Assembly (NCBI RefSeq): GCF_045277565.1
Contig: NZ_CP123584.1
Coordinates: 3,782,001 to 3,846,000 of the forward strand
Origin: Aliisedimentitalea scapharcae
GTDB lineage: Bacteria; Pseudomonadota; Alphaproteobacteria; Rhodobacterales; Rhodobacteraceae
Reading direction: 5' to 3'
Length of the DNA: 64,000 bases
The notes under the pieces were generated by a model, which saw nothing but the letters and a program-made list of their open reading frames with translations, searched no databases and was not told where the DNA came from. Both the position numbers and the translations under genes were made by a program. This document shows positions 1-7,835 of the stretch, in pieces; within the stretch, counting starts at the first letter, position 1; every line of letters starts with the position of its first letter.

Positions 1-1
1 G

Positions 2-1495
2 CTGGTACGTACCGGGTTCGGGGGACGCCGTGTGGTGACGGATGGCGGGTGTCTGGCGTTGCCGATCCTGCATCAGGTTCAAAAGGTCTCGATGGGGGCT
101 TTGACATTTGCCACCACCAGACAGGGCCGCGACGCGGTGCTGACCCGGGACCAGATGCGTGCAGATGTGGTGTTCGAATTCGAACTGCGGGTCGCTCCGT
201 CCGAAGACGCCATCGCAACCGCCGCCCAAACCCTGGGCCAGCGCATTGCCCGGGGCGGAAATACCGTACAGGGCGTTCTGGCCGGGACATTGGTCAACGC
301 CATACAGAATGCTGCCGCGGCGCGTACTTTGGACGAAATCCATCTGGATCGGTCCGGTTTCTCTGCGGATGTTGCGCAAGCCATCGAAACACAGGCCAGC
401 CTGTTGGGGCTGACGCTGGTTTCGGCCTCGCTGATCTCGGTTGACCAAAGCGATCTGGCGCAGTTGAACGAAAACAACGCATACAACGCGCAGGGGATGC
501 GGCGGCTGGCCGAACTGGTCGCCGACCAGCGCAAGGCCCGCATCAAGGCCGAAACAGAATCCGACATCGCCGTGCGTGAAAGCAAATTGGCCCAACATCA
601 ACGCCAGCTGGAGTTGCATCGTCAGGAACGCGAAGCCGAGATTGCCCAACAGGAACATCTGGCCCGGCTCGAAGCGGACGCGACATCGCGCCAGGATCAA
701 GCCCGGGTTGAGGCCCAGCGCGCCAGTGAAACCGCCCGCATCGACAGCGAAGCGCGCGTCAAGACCACCCAGATCGAACAGGATGAAGCCCTTCGTAAAT
801 CCGAAATGGCCGCCCTCCTGGCGCTCGAAGAGGCCAAGATTTCCAACGGAATCCAACTGGCCCGCAAACGGGCCGAAGAATCCGAAGCCAAAGCAGCCGA
901 GGAACAGGCCCGCGCCCAGGTCCTGTTGGCTGGCGAACATGTTCAGGCACAAAAGGATCGCGCCGCGGCCGAACGTGAACACGCCATTGCCCGGCTGCAA
1001 CAGGACAAGGAACTGGATCTCGAAGCGGCCCGTGTCAAACGCGATGTCGACACCCTGTTGACCCGGGCACAGGCCGATGCCACCGCCGCCGCCAAAGTGG
1101 CCGAAACCGACCGGTTGCGCATGGAGGCAGAAGCCGCCGGTCGTGTCGCGCTCAACTCCGCTGAAAATACCCTCAGCGACGCGGTGATCCGGATGCGACT
1201 CGAAGAGCGCAAACTGGACCGGATGCCGGAAATCATGACCCAGATGATGAAGCCGGTGGAAAAGATCGACTCGATCCGCATCAACCAGATCTCCGGTGCC
1301 GGTGGCGCTGGAACCGGGGCAACCGAAGGTGTCGATGGGGCCTTTGGGGCCGCGATGGATCAGATCCTGGGCATGGCCGTGCGCCTACCCGCGATGAAAC
1401 AGATGGGCGAGGAAATCGGGCTCGACTTTGATGCCAACCTGGCCGGGCGCACCGCCGATTACGCCAACCGTATCAAACCAAAAGACAAAAGCTGA
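2..1495 (+). CDS. Flotillin-like SPFH-domain membrane scaffold protein (5' end outside window)
   Basis: The reading frame is open to the left edge, and the residues before the first GTG (position 32) read like flotillin sequence, so the gene starts upstream of the window. About 497 residues are visible. An SPFH/band-7 region covers roughly the first 150. A long Glu/Ala/Arg-rich coiled coil follows (about residues 165-400), with repeated AEAE-type heptads typical of flotillins. A Gly/Ala-rich stretch (GAGGAGTG) lies near the C-terminus. Flotillins oligomerise on the inner membrane and organise membrane microdomains; the N-terminal anchor would be in the missing part. The gene ends 53 bases before the amide-transporter operon on the same strand, so co-transcription is possible but not shown. 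Family is confident; the specific role is unknown. Confidence 0.85.
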   Translation: MVRTGFGGRRVVTDGGCLALPILHQVQKVSMGALTFATTRQGRDAVLTRDQMRADVVFEFELRVAPSEDAIATAAQTLGQRIARGGNTVQGVLAGTLVNAIQNAAAARTLDEIHLDRSGFSADVAQAIETQASLLGLTLVSASLISVDQSDLAQLNENNAYNAQGMRRLAELVADQRKARIKAETESDIAVRESKLAQHQRQLELHRQEREAEIAQQEHLARLEADATSRQDQARVEAQRASETARIDSEARVKTTQIEQDEALRKSEMAALLALEEAKISNGIQLARKRAEESEAKAAEEQARAQVLLAGEHVQAQKDRAAAEREHAIARLQQDKELDLEAARVKRDVDTLLTRAQADATAAAKVAETDRLRMEAEAAGRVALNSAENTLSDAVIRMRLEERKLDRMPEIMTQMMKPVEKIDSIRINQISGAGGAGTGATEGVDGAFGAAMDQILGMAVRLPAMKQMGEEIGLDFDANLAGRTADYANRIKPKDKS

Positions 1496-1548
1496 AGCAG
1501 GGCAAACCCTGTTCATCTTCATCCAACAGACATCAAGGAGGACAAGAC

Positions 1549-2769
1549 ATGTCATTGAACAGACGTAATTTTCTGGCTGGAACCGCGGCCCTGACCGGAG
1601 CGGGCCTGCTGCCGCAGGTGGCCATGGCCGGGGACCGGATCAAACTGGGATCCGTTCTGGACACATCCGGCATCTTTGATGCCTATGGCAAACCGATGGA
1701 TATGGCCATGCGCCTGGCGGTGGACGAGATCAACCAGTCCGGCGGGCTGTTGGGCAAACAGGTCGAGGTCGTCGGTTATGACACCCAATCCGACATGGCG
1801 CTGTATTCGCAATACGGCCAACAGCTGACCCGTCAGGACAAAGTGGACGTGGTGCATGGCGGCATCCTGTCGGCCAGCCGTGAGGCAATCCGCCAGACCA
1901 TGCGCAAGACCAAGACGTTGTATTTCTATAATGTTCTGTACGAAGGCGGTGTGTGTGATCGCAACATCTTTATCAACGGCGTGACCCCGGCCCAACAGGT
2001 CGAAGCCCTGGTCCCCTATGCGATGAAAAAGGCGGGCAAGAAGGTCTATATCCTCGCCGCCGACTACAACTATGGACAGATCACTGCCCGCTGGATCCAG
2101 AAATTTGTCGCCGAAAACGGCGGCGAAACTGTTGGGGTCGACTTCTTTCCGCTGGATGTCAGCGACTTTGGCTCGACCATCGCCAAGATCCAGACTGCCG
2201 CCCCGGATCTGGTGATTGCCCCGCTGGTTGGTGGGGCGCATTTGTCGTTCTTCCGCCAATGGGCGGCGGCCGGCATGAAGGATCGGATACCGTTGGCGTC
2301 GACCACGTTGGGTGTGGGCAACGAACACAAGGTGCTGACCCCCGAAGAGGGCAACGGCATCATGGTGGCCTATAATTACAGCCAGGAGCTGGACACCCCC
2401 GCCAATGCTGCGTTCAAGCAGAACTGGGCCAACGCCTATGGCGACAGCAATTCGATCCACGAGATTGCCGTGTCGAACTATCAGGGAGTGCTGACCTGGG
2501 CCGAAGCGGTGCGTCAGGCCGGATCGCTGGATCGCGATGCGGTGATTGCCGCGCTGGAATCCGGGCTGTCCATCGACGGACCCGCAGGCAAGATCACGGT
2601 AGACCCGAAAACCCACCACGCCGTTCTGGATGTCCATATCATGGAGTTCGAGAACCAGGGCATGAAGGTGATCGAAACCCTGCCCCAGCGCCAGCCGATC
2701 GACACCCAGGCGGTCTGTGATCTGTCGGCCAACCCCGACGACAACACCCAATACGAAATCCAGATCTGA
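1549..2769 (+). CDS. ABC transporter substrate-binding protein (UrtA/amide-type, Tat-exported)
   Basis: This 406-residue periplasmic binding protein belongs to the type 1 (Leu/Ile/Val, urea, amide) family. The N-terminus carries a twin-arginine motif (NRRNFLAG), a hydrophobic stretch and an AMA-GD cleavage site near residue 27, so it should be folded before export. The body follows the UrtA/FmdD pattern (KLGSVLDTSG near the mature N-terminus, then YDTQSD and a GGILSASREA loop). An AGGAGG-like site (aaggagga) lies 9-10 bases before the ATG. It is first in a plus-strand operon with two permeases, two ATPases, an amidase and an acyl-CoA synthetase. That context favours an amide or related nitrogen compound as ligand over a branched-chain amino acid, but the ligand is inferred. 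Confidence 0.9.
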   Translation: MSLNRRNFLAGTAALTGAGLLPQVAMAGDRIKLGSVLDTSGIFDAYGKPMDMAMRLAVDEINQSGGLLGKQVEVVGYDTQSDMALYSQYGQQLTRQDKVDVVHGGILSASREAIRQTMRKTKTLYFYNVLYEGGVCDRNIFINGVTPAQQVEALVPYAMKKAGKKVYILAADYNYGQITARWIQKFVAENGGETVGVDFFPLDVSDFGSTIAKIQTAAPDLVIAPLVGGAHLSFFRQWAAAGMKDRIPLASTTLGVGNEHKVLTPEEGNGIMVAYNYSQELDTPANAAFKQNWANAYGDSNSIHEIAVSNYQGVLTWAEAVRQAGSLDRDAVIAALESGLSIDGPAGKITVDPKTHHAVLDVHIMEFENQGMKVIETLPQRQPIDTQAVCDLSANPDDNTQYEIQI

Positions 2770-2787
2770 CGCTCTCACAGATCTGTT

Positions 2788-2825
2788 GCAGGGTGGCTTT
2801 GGGCCGCCCTGCCCCTTCCTTTTTC
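2788..2825 (+). terminator. Probable partial terminator between binding-protein and permease genes
   Basis: A 10-bp stem with one G-U pair (2788-2797 with 2803-2812) and a 5-base loop is followed by a T-rich tract (2816-2825). It lies inside the operon, just after the binding-protein stop. Attenuating terminators or stabilising hairpins here are common in ABC operons, because the binding protein is needed in excess over the membrane parts. Confidence 0.6.
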
Positions 2826-2846
2826 TCCCAAAGAAAACAAAGGCTC

Positions 2847-3713
2847 ATGGACCTGACATTCGTCATACTTGTTGAAATGCTCTATGCGGTAGCCTCGCTG
2901 ATCCTGATCAGTGCCGGATTGGCTGTCGTGTTCGGCATGATGAAAGTGATCAACCTCGCCCATGGTGAATTCATGATGATGGGCGGATACGCCACCATCA
3001 CCGCCGTGCAGCTGGGCGTAAACATATTCGTTGCCATGCTGATCATCGCCCCCATCGTGGTGGGGCTGATCGGATTGATCGTGGAACGACTGGTCATCCG
3101 GCACCTGTACGGGCGGTTGGTGGATACCATGCTGGCCACCTGGGGGCTCAGCCTGTTTTTCATCGGGTTGGCCACGATGATCTTTGGCAATACCACCACC
3201 GGCATTTCGACCCCGATCCCCGGGTTTACGGTGGGGGGCTATCAGATCAACGGCTATAACTTCTTTATCATCCTTGTCTCGGCTGCCCTGCTGATCGCCA
3301 GTCTGGTGGTGTTGAAATCCACCCGCGCGGGATTGATCGCCCGCGGTGCCATGCAGCGGTCAGACATGGCCGCGGCATTGGGCTATAGCCCGGACCGGAT
3401 CTATATGGCGACGTTCTTTTGCGGCTCGGCACTCAGCGGATTGGCCGGGGCGGTTTTGGCACCTCTGGTCGGGTTGGTACCCACATCAGGCGGGGCCTAT
3501 ATCGCCAAGGCGTTCATCACCGTGATCGCGGGGGGCCCTGCGCTGATCGCCGGGTTGTTTTCCAGCGCCACGTTGTTCGGCGCGGTCAGCCAGATCTTTA
3601 CCTTTGCTGTCTCGCCCGTGATGGGCGAAGTCGCCCTGTTGTTGGCCGCCGTGGTTCTGCTGCGCCTGCTGCCACAGGGGATCACCGGCAAATTCTTCAA
3701 GGGAAAGCTGTGA
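2847..3713 (+). CDS. Branched-chain/urea/amide-type ABC permease (LivH/UrtB family)
   Basis: A 288-residue inner-membrane permease with about 8 hydrophobic segments. The LivH/UrtB hallmark NLAHGEFMMMGGY lies near residue 34, where the family usually carries it. The ATG at 2847 is chosen because the protein then starts directly before the first membrane segment; an upstream in-frame extension to 2793 would add a polar, non-family N-terminus that overlaps the hairpin. The stop overlaps the start of the next permease gene (TGATG), indicating translational coupling. With the next gene it should form the transmembrane channel for the ligand carried by the upstream binding protein. Confidence 0.9.
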   Translation: MDLTFVILVEMLYAVASLILISAGLAVVFGMMKVINLAHGEFMMMGGYATITAVQLGVNIFVAMLIIAPIVVGLIGLIVERLVIRHLYGRLVDTMLATWGLSLFFIGLATMIFGNTTTGISTPIPGFTVGGYQINGYNFFIILVSAALLIASLVVLKSTRAGLIARGAMQRSDMAAALGYSPDRIYMATFFCGSALSGLAGAVLAPLVGLVPTSGGAYIAKAFITVIAGGPALIAGLFSSATLFGAVSQIFTFAVSPVMGEVALLLAAVVLLRLLPQGITGKFFKGKL

Positions 3714-4750
3714 TGCAGGGAACCTTGTCAAAAGACGTCATCACCACCGTCATTGTCACCGCGTTGCTGGTCTGGATCCTGCCGCTGATGATCAGCACTT
3801 ATACGCTGACCGTCCTGATCATCTATGGGATGCTCGGACTTAGCCTGGGGCTGATCTGGGGGTTTGGCGGCATCCTGTGTTTTGGTCAGGCCGCATTTTT
3901 CGGATTGGGGGCATACAGTTATGCCATCGCGGCCATCAACATGGGCGAAAGCACCCTGCCGATGATCATCGCCGTTCTGGTTCCGGCGCTGTTCGCCGCG
4001 CTATTGGGGGCGATGATGTTCTATGGGCGGCTGACGGATGTCTATCTGGGGGTGATCACATTGGTGGTCACGTTGATCCTGTTCAAATTCATCAACTCGA
4101 CCGCAGGACCACAGTATGTGATCGGCAATGCACGGTTGGGTGGCTTCAACGGTATCCCTGGATTTCAGACCCTGAACGTGCCTGGCGATCCGGATGCCTA
4201 TATCTGGGGGGATGCCTATTTCTACGTCTGTGCCGTGCTGCTGGCGGTGGTGTTTATCCTGGTCTCGGCGCTGCTCCGCTCCAGCTTTGGCCGGGTTGCG
4301 ATGGGCATTCGCGAAAACGAAACCCGCATGTCGCTGATGGGGTATGACGTGCGCGCCCGCAAAACCGTATTGTTTGCTGTTGGAGCCGCCATTGCCGGGC
4401 TGGCCGGGGCGCTGTTTGCCAATTGGGGCGAAATCGTCACCCCCAGCCTGTTTTCGCTGGGTCAATCGGCGGAGATCATCATCTGGTGCATTGTCGGCGG
4501 GCTCGGCACCCGATTGGGGCCGATCCTGGGCGCGGCCGGGCTGGCCTATCTCAAATTCATGCTGGGACAACAAAGCGTTGTCGACAACACGCTGATCACC
4601 GGGCTGATCCTGGTGCTGTTCGTGCTGTTCCTGCCTCGTGGCGTGGTCCCGGCGCTGAGCGGCCTGTGGAAGATCAGCTTTGGCCGTCGCCCGTTGGGCC
4701 GCATTCATCACACCCGCCGGATGCGCAACAGGGAGCGTCAACATGGCTGA
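3713..4750 (+). CDS. Branched-chain/urea/amide-type ABC permease (LivM/UrtC family)
   Basis: A 345-residue permease with multiple hydrophobic segments, partner of the preceding LivH-like protein. The conserved cytoplasmic coupling loop of the family is visible (GIRENETRMSLMGYDV), followed by AGLAGALF. The ATG at 3713 overlaps the upstream stop by one base, and the 3' end overlaps the next gene by 8 bases, so the genes are translationally coupled. The C-terminus is basic and long after the last membrane helix (about 25 residues rich in Arg and His), which would lie in the cytoplasm next to the ATPases. Confidence 0.9.
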   Translation: MQGTLSKDVITTVIVTALLVWILPLMISTYTLTVLIIYGMLGLSLGLIWGFGGILCFGQAAFFGLGAYSYAIAAINMGESTLPMIIAVLVPALFAALLGAMMFYGRLTDVYLGVITLVVTLILFKFINSTAGPQYVIGNARLGGFNGIPGFQTLNVPGDPDAYIWGDAYFYVCAVLLAVVFILVSALLRSSFGRVAMGIRENETRMSLMGYDVRARKTVLFAVGAAIAGLAGALFANWGEIVTPSLFSLGQSAEIIIWCIVGGLGTRLGPILGAAGLAYLKFMLGQQSVVDNTLITGLILVLFVLFLPRGVVPALSGLWKISFGRRPLGRIHHTRRMRNRERQHG

Positions 4751-5459
4751 AATCGTTTTGGAAACCCAAGGTCTGACCATGCGGTTCGGCGGAGTTGTGG
4801 CGTCAAACAACGTGGATTTCAAACTGCGCGCGGGCGAGCTGCGGTGTCTGATCGGTCCCAACGGGGCAGGAAAATCCACCTTCTTCAAATGCGTCGCCGG
4901 GTTGCAAACCCCGACCGAAGGTCAGGTGTTCATGCGCGGGTTGGAAACCACGCAATGGATGCCGCATGATATTGCCTCGCTGGGTGTGGGGATCAAGACC
5001 CAAACCCCCAATGTACTGGACGCGCTGTCTGTGTTTGAAAACATCTGGCTGGCAGCGCGCCGGTTTCATGACCCCAAAACCGCCAATGCCAAGGCACAGG
5101 ATATCATTGACCGGCTGGCGCTGAATGCCATCGCCCGCAACGATCTGGGCCAACTCGCGCATGGTGAACGCCAACGGGTCGAATTGGGGCTGGTTGCCGT
5201 TGGCGACCCATGGCTGGTGTTGCTGGACGAACCCGCCGCAGGCATGAGCGCCGAAGACGTCGCCCGCATGACCGACATCATCCACGAATTGAACCGCACC
5301 GCCGCCATCGTGATCGTTGAACACGACATGCAATTCATCCGTTCGATCGCCGATACCGTCACCGTGTTCCATCAGGGCGCGGTGCTGATGGAGGACCATG
5401 TCGATAGGGTCATGTCCGACCCGATGGTGCGCAATGTCTATTTAGGAAAGAAGGCCTGA
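4743..5459 (+). CDS. ABC transporter ATP-binding protein (LivG/UrtD family)
   Basis: A 238-residue ATPase. Visible motifs are Walker A (GPNGAGKST), a signature-type motif (LAHGERQRVELG, where His replaces the usual Ser-Gly), Walker B (WLVLLDEP) and the switch histidine (VEHDM). The start at 4743 overlaps the permease gene by 8 bases. It should pair with the second ATPase (next gene) to drive the two permeases. One base separates its stop from the next start. The LAHGE variant is in the range seen in LivG/UrtD proteins, so activity is expected. Confidence 0.9.
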   Translation: MAEIVLETQGLTMRFGGVVASNNVDFKLRAGELRCLIGPNGAGKSTFFKCVAGLQTPTEGQVFMRGLETTQWMPHDIASLGVGIKTQTPNVLDALSVFENIWLAARRFHDPKTANAKAQDIIDRLALNAIARNDLGQLAHGERQRVELGLVAVGDPWLVLLDEPAAGMSAEDVARMTDIIHELNRTAAIVIVEHDMQFIRSIADTVTVFHQGAVLMEDHVDRVMSDPMVRNVYLGKKA

Positions 5460-5460
5460 T

Positions 5461-7824
5461 ATGGGCACAGAAACATCAACAGACACCGCCCATGTATTGG
5501 ATGTCAAAAGCCTGTCGGGCGGCTATGGCAAGGTGCCGATCCTGCACGGGATCGAATTTTCCGTCGCCGAAAACGAAGTCGTCGGCATCCTGGGCCACAA
5601 TGGCATGGGCAAGACGACTCTGCTCAAGACGCTGATGGGGTTCTTGCCACCATCATCGGGGACATTGCGGTTTCACGACACCGACATCACCCGCCTATCC
5701 CCCTATGAACGCGCCGGGTTGGGGTTGGGATATGTACCACAGGGACGCGGGATCTTTCCGCAGCTTTCGGTGCGCGACAACCTGCGCTTTGCCTGGCACG
5801 AATACGCAGGTGCCAGCGAGAGCGATGTGATGGAGGCCGTTCTGGCCGATTTCCCCCGCCTGCGCCCGCTGCTGGACCGCGATGGCGGCGCGCTGTCGGG
5901 TGGTGAACAGCAATTGCTGGCACTCGCGCGCTGTTTGATGGGGGACCCGGATTTCCTGTTGCTGGATGAACCCACCGAAGGCATCCAACCGTCGATCATC
6001 GAAGAGATGGCCGAAACCCTGCTGAACCTGCGGCAGGCGCGCGGTTTGTCGATCCTGCTGGTCGAGCAGAATTTTGATTTCATTGCTGATCTGTCGGACA
6101 GGGTTCTGGTGCTGGAGCGGGGCCGCATCACCGGCGCGCTGAGCCGGGATGAGCTGTCCGATCAGGCCAAGGTTGATCAATTCCTGGGCTTTGGCGCAGC
6201 CAGATCGACGCGGGGCAACGACACCCCGCGTCCTATCGCCAAAACCGCTCAACACGCTGCCCAACATGCCGACCTGCACCCTGCACATCAACCCGCACAA
6301 ATGGGAACCAACATGACAGTCAAACGCCCCACCCTTGCCCAGATGCGCGACATGGCCACCCGGTTCGGGATGAGCCTGACCGACGCCGAGCTGGCGGAAT
6401 TCTCCACCATCATGGAACCCTATATCCAAGCCTATGACCGGCTGGACGCCACGCCTGACAACCTGCCCCCGGTGCGGTACCCCAGATCTCCGGGCCATTT
6501 CCCGGACTTTTCGGAAAACCCGCTGAACGCCTGGTACGTCAAAACCGAAGTGCGCGGCGCGCCAGATGGTCCGCTGCGCGGCAAACGGATCGCGCTCAAG
6601 GACACGATCTGTTTGGCTGGGGTGCCGATGATGAACGGCTCGTCCATCATGGAAGGCTATACCCCCGAAATCGACGCCACCATCGTCACCCGGATGCTGG
6701 ATGCAGGCGCCGTGATCGCGGGCAAGGCACATAGCGAAAATTTCTGCCTGTCGGGCGGGTCCCATACCGGGGCCAAGGGGCCGATCCAGAACCCGTGGAA
6801 ACATGGGTATATGGCCGGGGGGTCGTCGGGCGGCTCCGCGGCATTGGTTGCGGCGGGCGAGGTGGATATGGCCATTGCCGGGGATCAGGGCGGGTCGATC
6901 CGTATCCCGTCGTCCAACTGCGGCGTTTACGGGATGAAGCCCACGCATGGGTTGGTCCCCTATACCGGTGTCATGCCTATTGAACAGACCATCGACCATG
7001 TGGGGCCCGTGTCCAACACGGTGGCCGACAATGCCCTGTTGTTGGAGGTATTGGCCGGCGAAGACGGGTTGGACCCGCGCCAATACAAACCCAAAACCTA
7101 TCGCTATACCGAAGCGTTGGGACGGGGTGCCCAGGGGCTGAGGATTGGCATCCTAAAGGAAGGGTTTCACCGCCCCGAAAGCGAACCGGATGTGGATCAA
7201 AAGGTGCTCGCCGCCGCTGATCGGTTCCGCGAATTGGGCGCACGGGTCGAAGAGGTATCAATCCCGGAACACCATCTGGCGGTGGACTGCTGGACCGCCA
7301 TCACGGTCGAAGGCTTGCAGGATCACATGATGCACGGCAATTCGGCCGGAACCAATTACCGCGGTCTGTTCCTGCCGTCGATGATCGACCACATGGCGCA
7401 ATGGCGCAGCCGCGCCGATGAGCTGACCCATTCGCTCAAGGTATGCATGTTTCTGGGCGAATTCTTTCAGACACAATATCGTGGGCGGTTCTATGGCAAA
7501 GCCCAGAACCTGATGCGCAAGGTCAATGATCGCTATGCCCAAGCGCTTGGCCAATATGATCTTTTGCTGATGCCCACCGTCCCGATGAAACCCCAGGAGA
7601 TCCCCCCACCCGATTGTTCGATCACCTTGTATGTGCAACGCGCCTTTGAAATGATCGGAAATACCGCGCCCTTTAATGGCGGACTGCCCGCAATGAATGT
7701 CCCCTGCGGGCTGAGCGAAGGTCTGCCCATCGGCATGATGCTGGTCGGGGCGAACTATGGTGAATTGAAACTGTATCAGGCTGCGCATGCCTTTGAACAA
7801 AGTGGCGACTGGCGCAGCATGTAA
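5461..7824 (+). CDS. Fused ABC ATPase (LivF/UrtE type) and amidase-signature hydrolase
   Basis: A single open frame of 787 residues holds two complete enzymes. Residues 1 to about 245 are a LivF/UrtE-like ATPase: LGHNGMGKTT Walker A, LSGGEQQLLALARCL signature, FLLLDEPTEG Walker B, LVEQNF switch. A linker rich in His, Ala, Gln and Pro (about 245-284) leads to a full amidase-signature enzyme. In the amidase the Ser-cisSer-Lys triad is K380, S455 (GGSSGGSA) and S479 (GDQGGSIR), with the normal 24-residue spacing between the serines. The amidase would hydrolyse an imported amide to a carboxylic acid and ammonia. The two activities are normally separate proteins. An in-frame ATG at 6313 preceded by GGGA (6303-6306) could also give free amidase by internal initiation. 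There is no stop between the halves; a sequencing error could in principle have removed one. Confidence 0.85.
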   Translation: MGTETSTDTAHVLDVKSLSGGYGKVPILHGIEFSVAENEVVGILGHNGMGKTTLLKTLMGFLPPSSGTLRFHDTDITRLSPYERAGLGLGYVPQGRGIFPQLSVRDNLRFAWHEYAGASESDVMEAVLADFPRLRPLLDRDGGALSGGEQQLLALARCLMGDPDFLLLDEPTEGIQPSIIEEMAETLLNLRQARGLSILLVEQNFDFIADLSDRVLVLERGRITGALSRDELSDQAKVDQFLGFGAARSTRGNDTPRPIAKTAQHAAQHADLHPAHQPAQMGTNMTVKRPTLAQMRDMATRFGMSLTDAELAEFSTIMEPYIQAYDRLDATPDNLPPVRYPRSPGHFPDFSENPLNAWYVKTEVRGAPDGPLRGKRIALKDTICLAGVPMMNGSSIMEGYTPEIDATIVTRMLDAGAVIAGKAHSENFCLSGGSHTGAKGPIQNPWKHGYMAGGSSGGSAALVAAGEVDMAIAGDQGGSIRIPSSNCGVYGMKPTHGLVPYTGVMPIEQTIDHVGPVSNTVADNALLLEVLAGEDGLDPRQYKPKTYRYTEALGRGAQGLRIGILKEGFHRPESEPDVDQKVLAAADRFRELGARVEEVSIPEHHLAVDCWTAITVEGLQDHMMHGNSAGTNYRGLFLPSMIDHMAQWRSRADELTHSLKVCMFLGEFFQTQYRGRFYGKAQNLMRKVNDRYAQALGQYDLLLMPTVPMKPQEIPPPDCSITLYVQRAFEMIGNTAPFNGGLPAMNVPCGLSEGLPIGMMLVGANYGELKLYQAAHAFEQSGDWRSM

Positions 7825-7835
7825 GGAGGCCGAAA

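Noticed and set aside
32..34. Placing the flotillin-like start at the first GTG
   Set aside because: The codons before it continue flotillin-like sequence to the window edge, so the gene begins outside.
1552..2778. A 408-residue open frame on the minus strand across the binding-protein gene
   Set aside because: It is a mirror of the real gene in GC-rich sequence; residue usage is His/Gln/Asp-rich without any family pattern, and the plus strand has clear Tat and binding-protein motifs.
5695..7083. A 462-residue minus-strand open frame across the ATPase-amidase fusion
   Set aside because: Antisense artefact; the sense strand carries all functional motifs.
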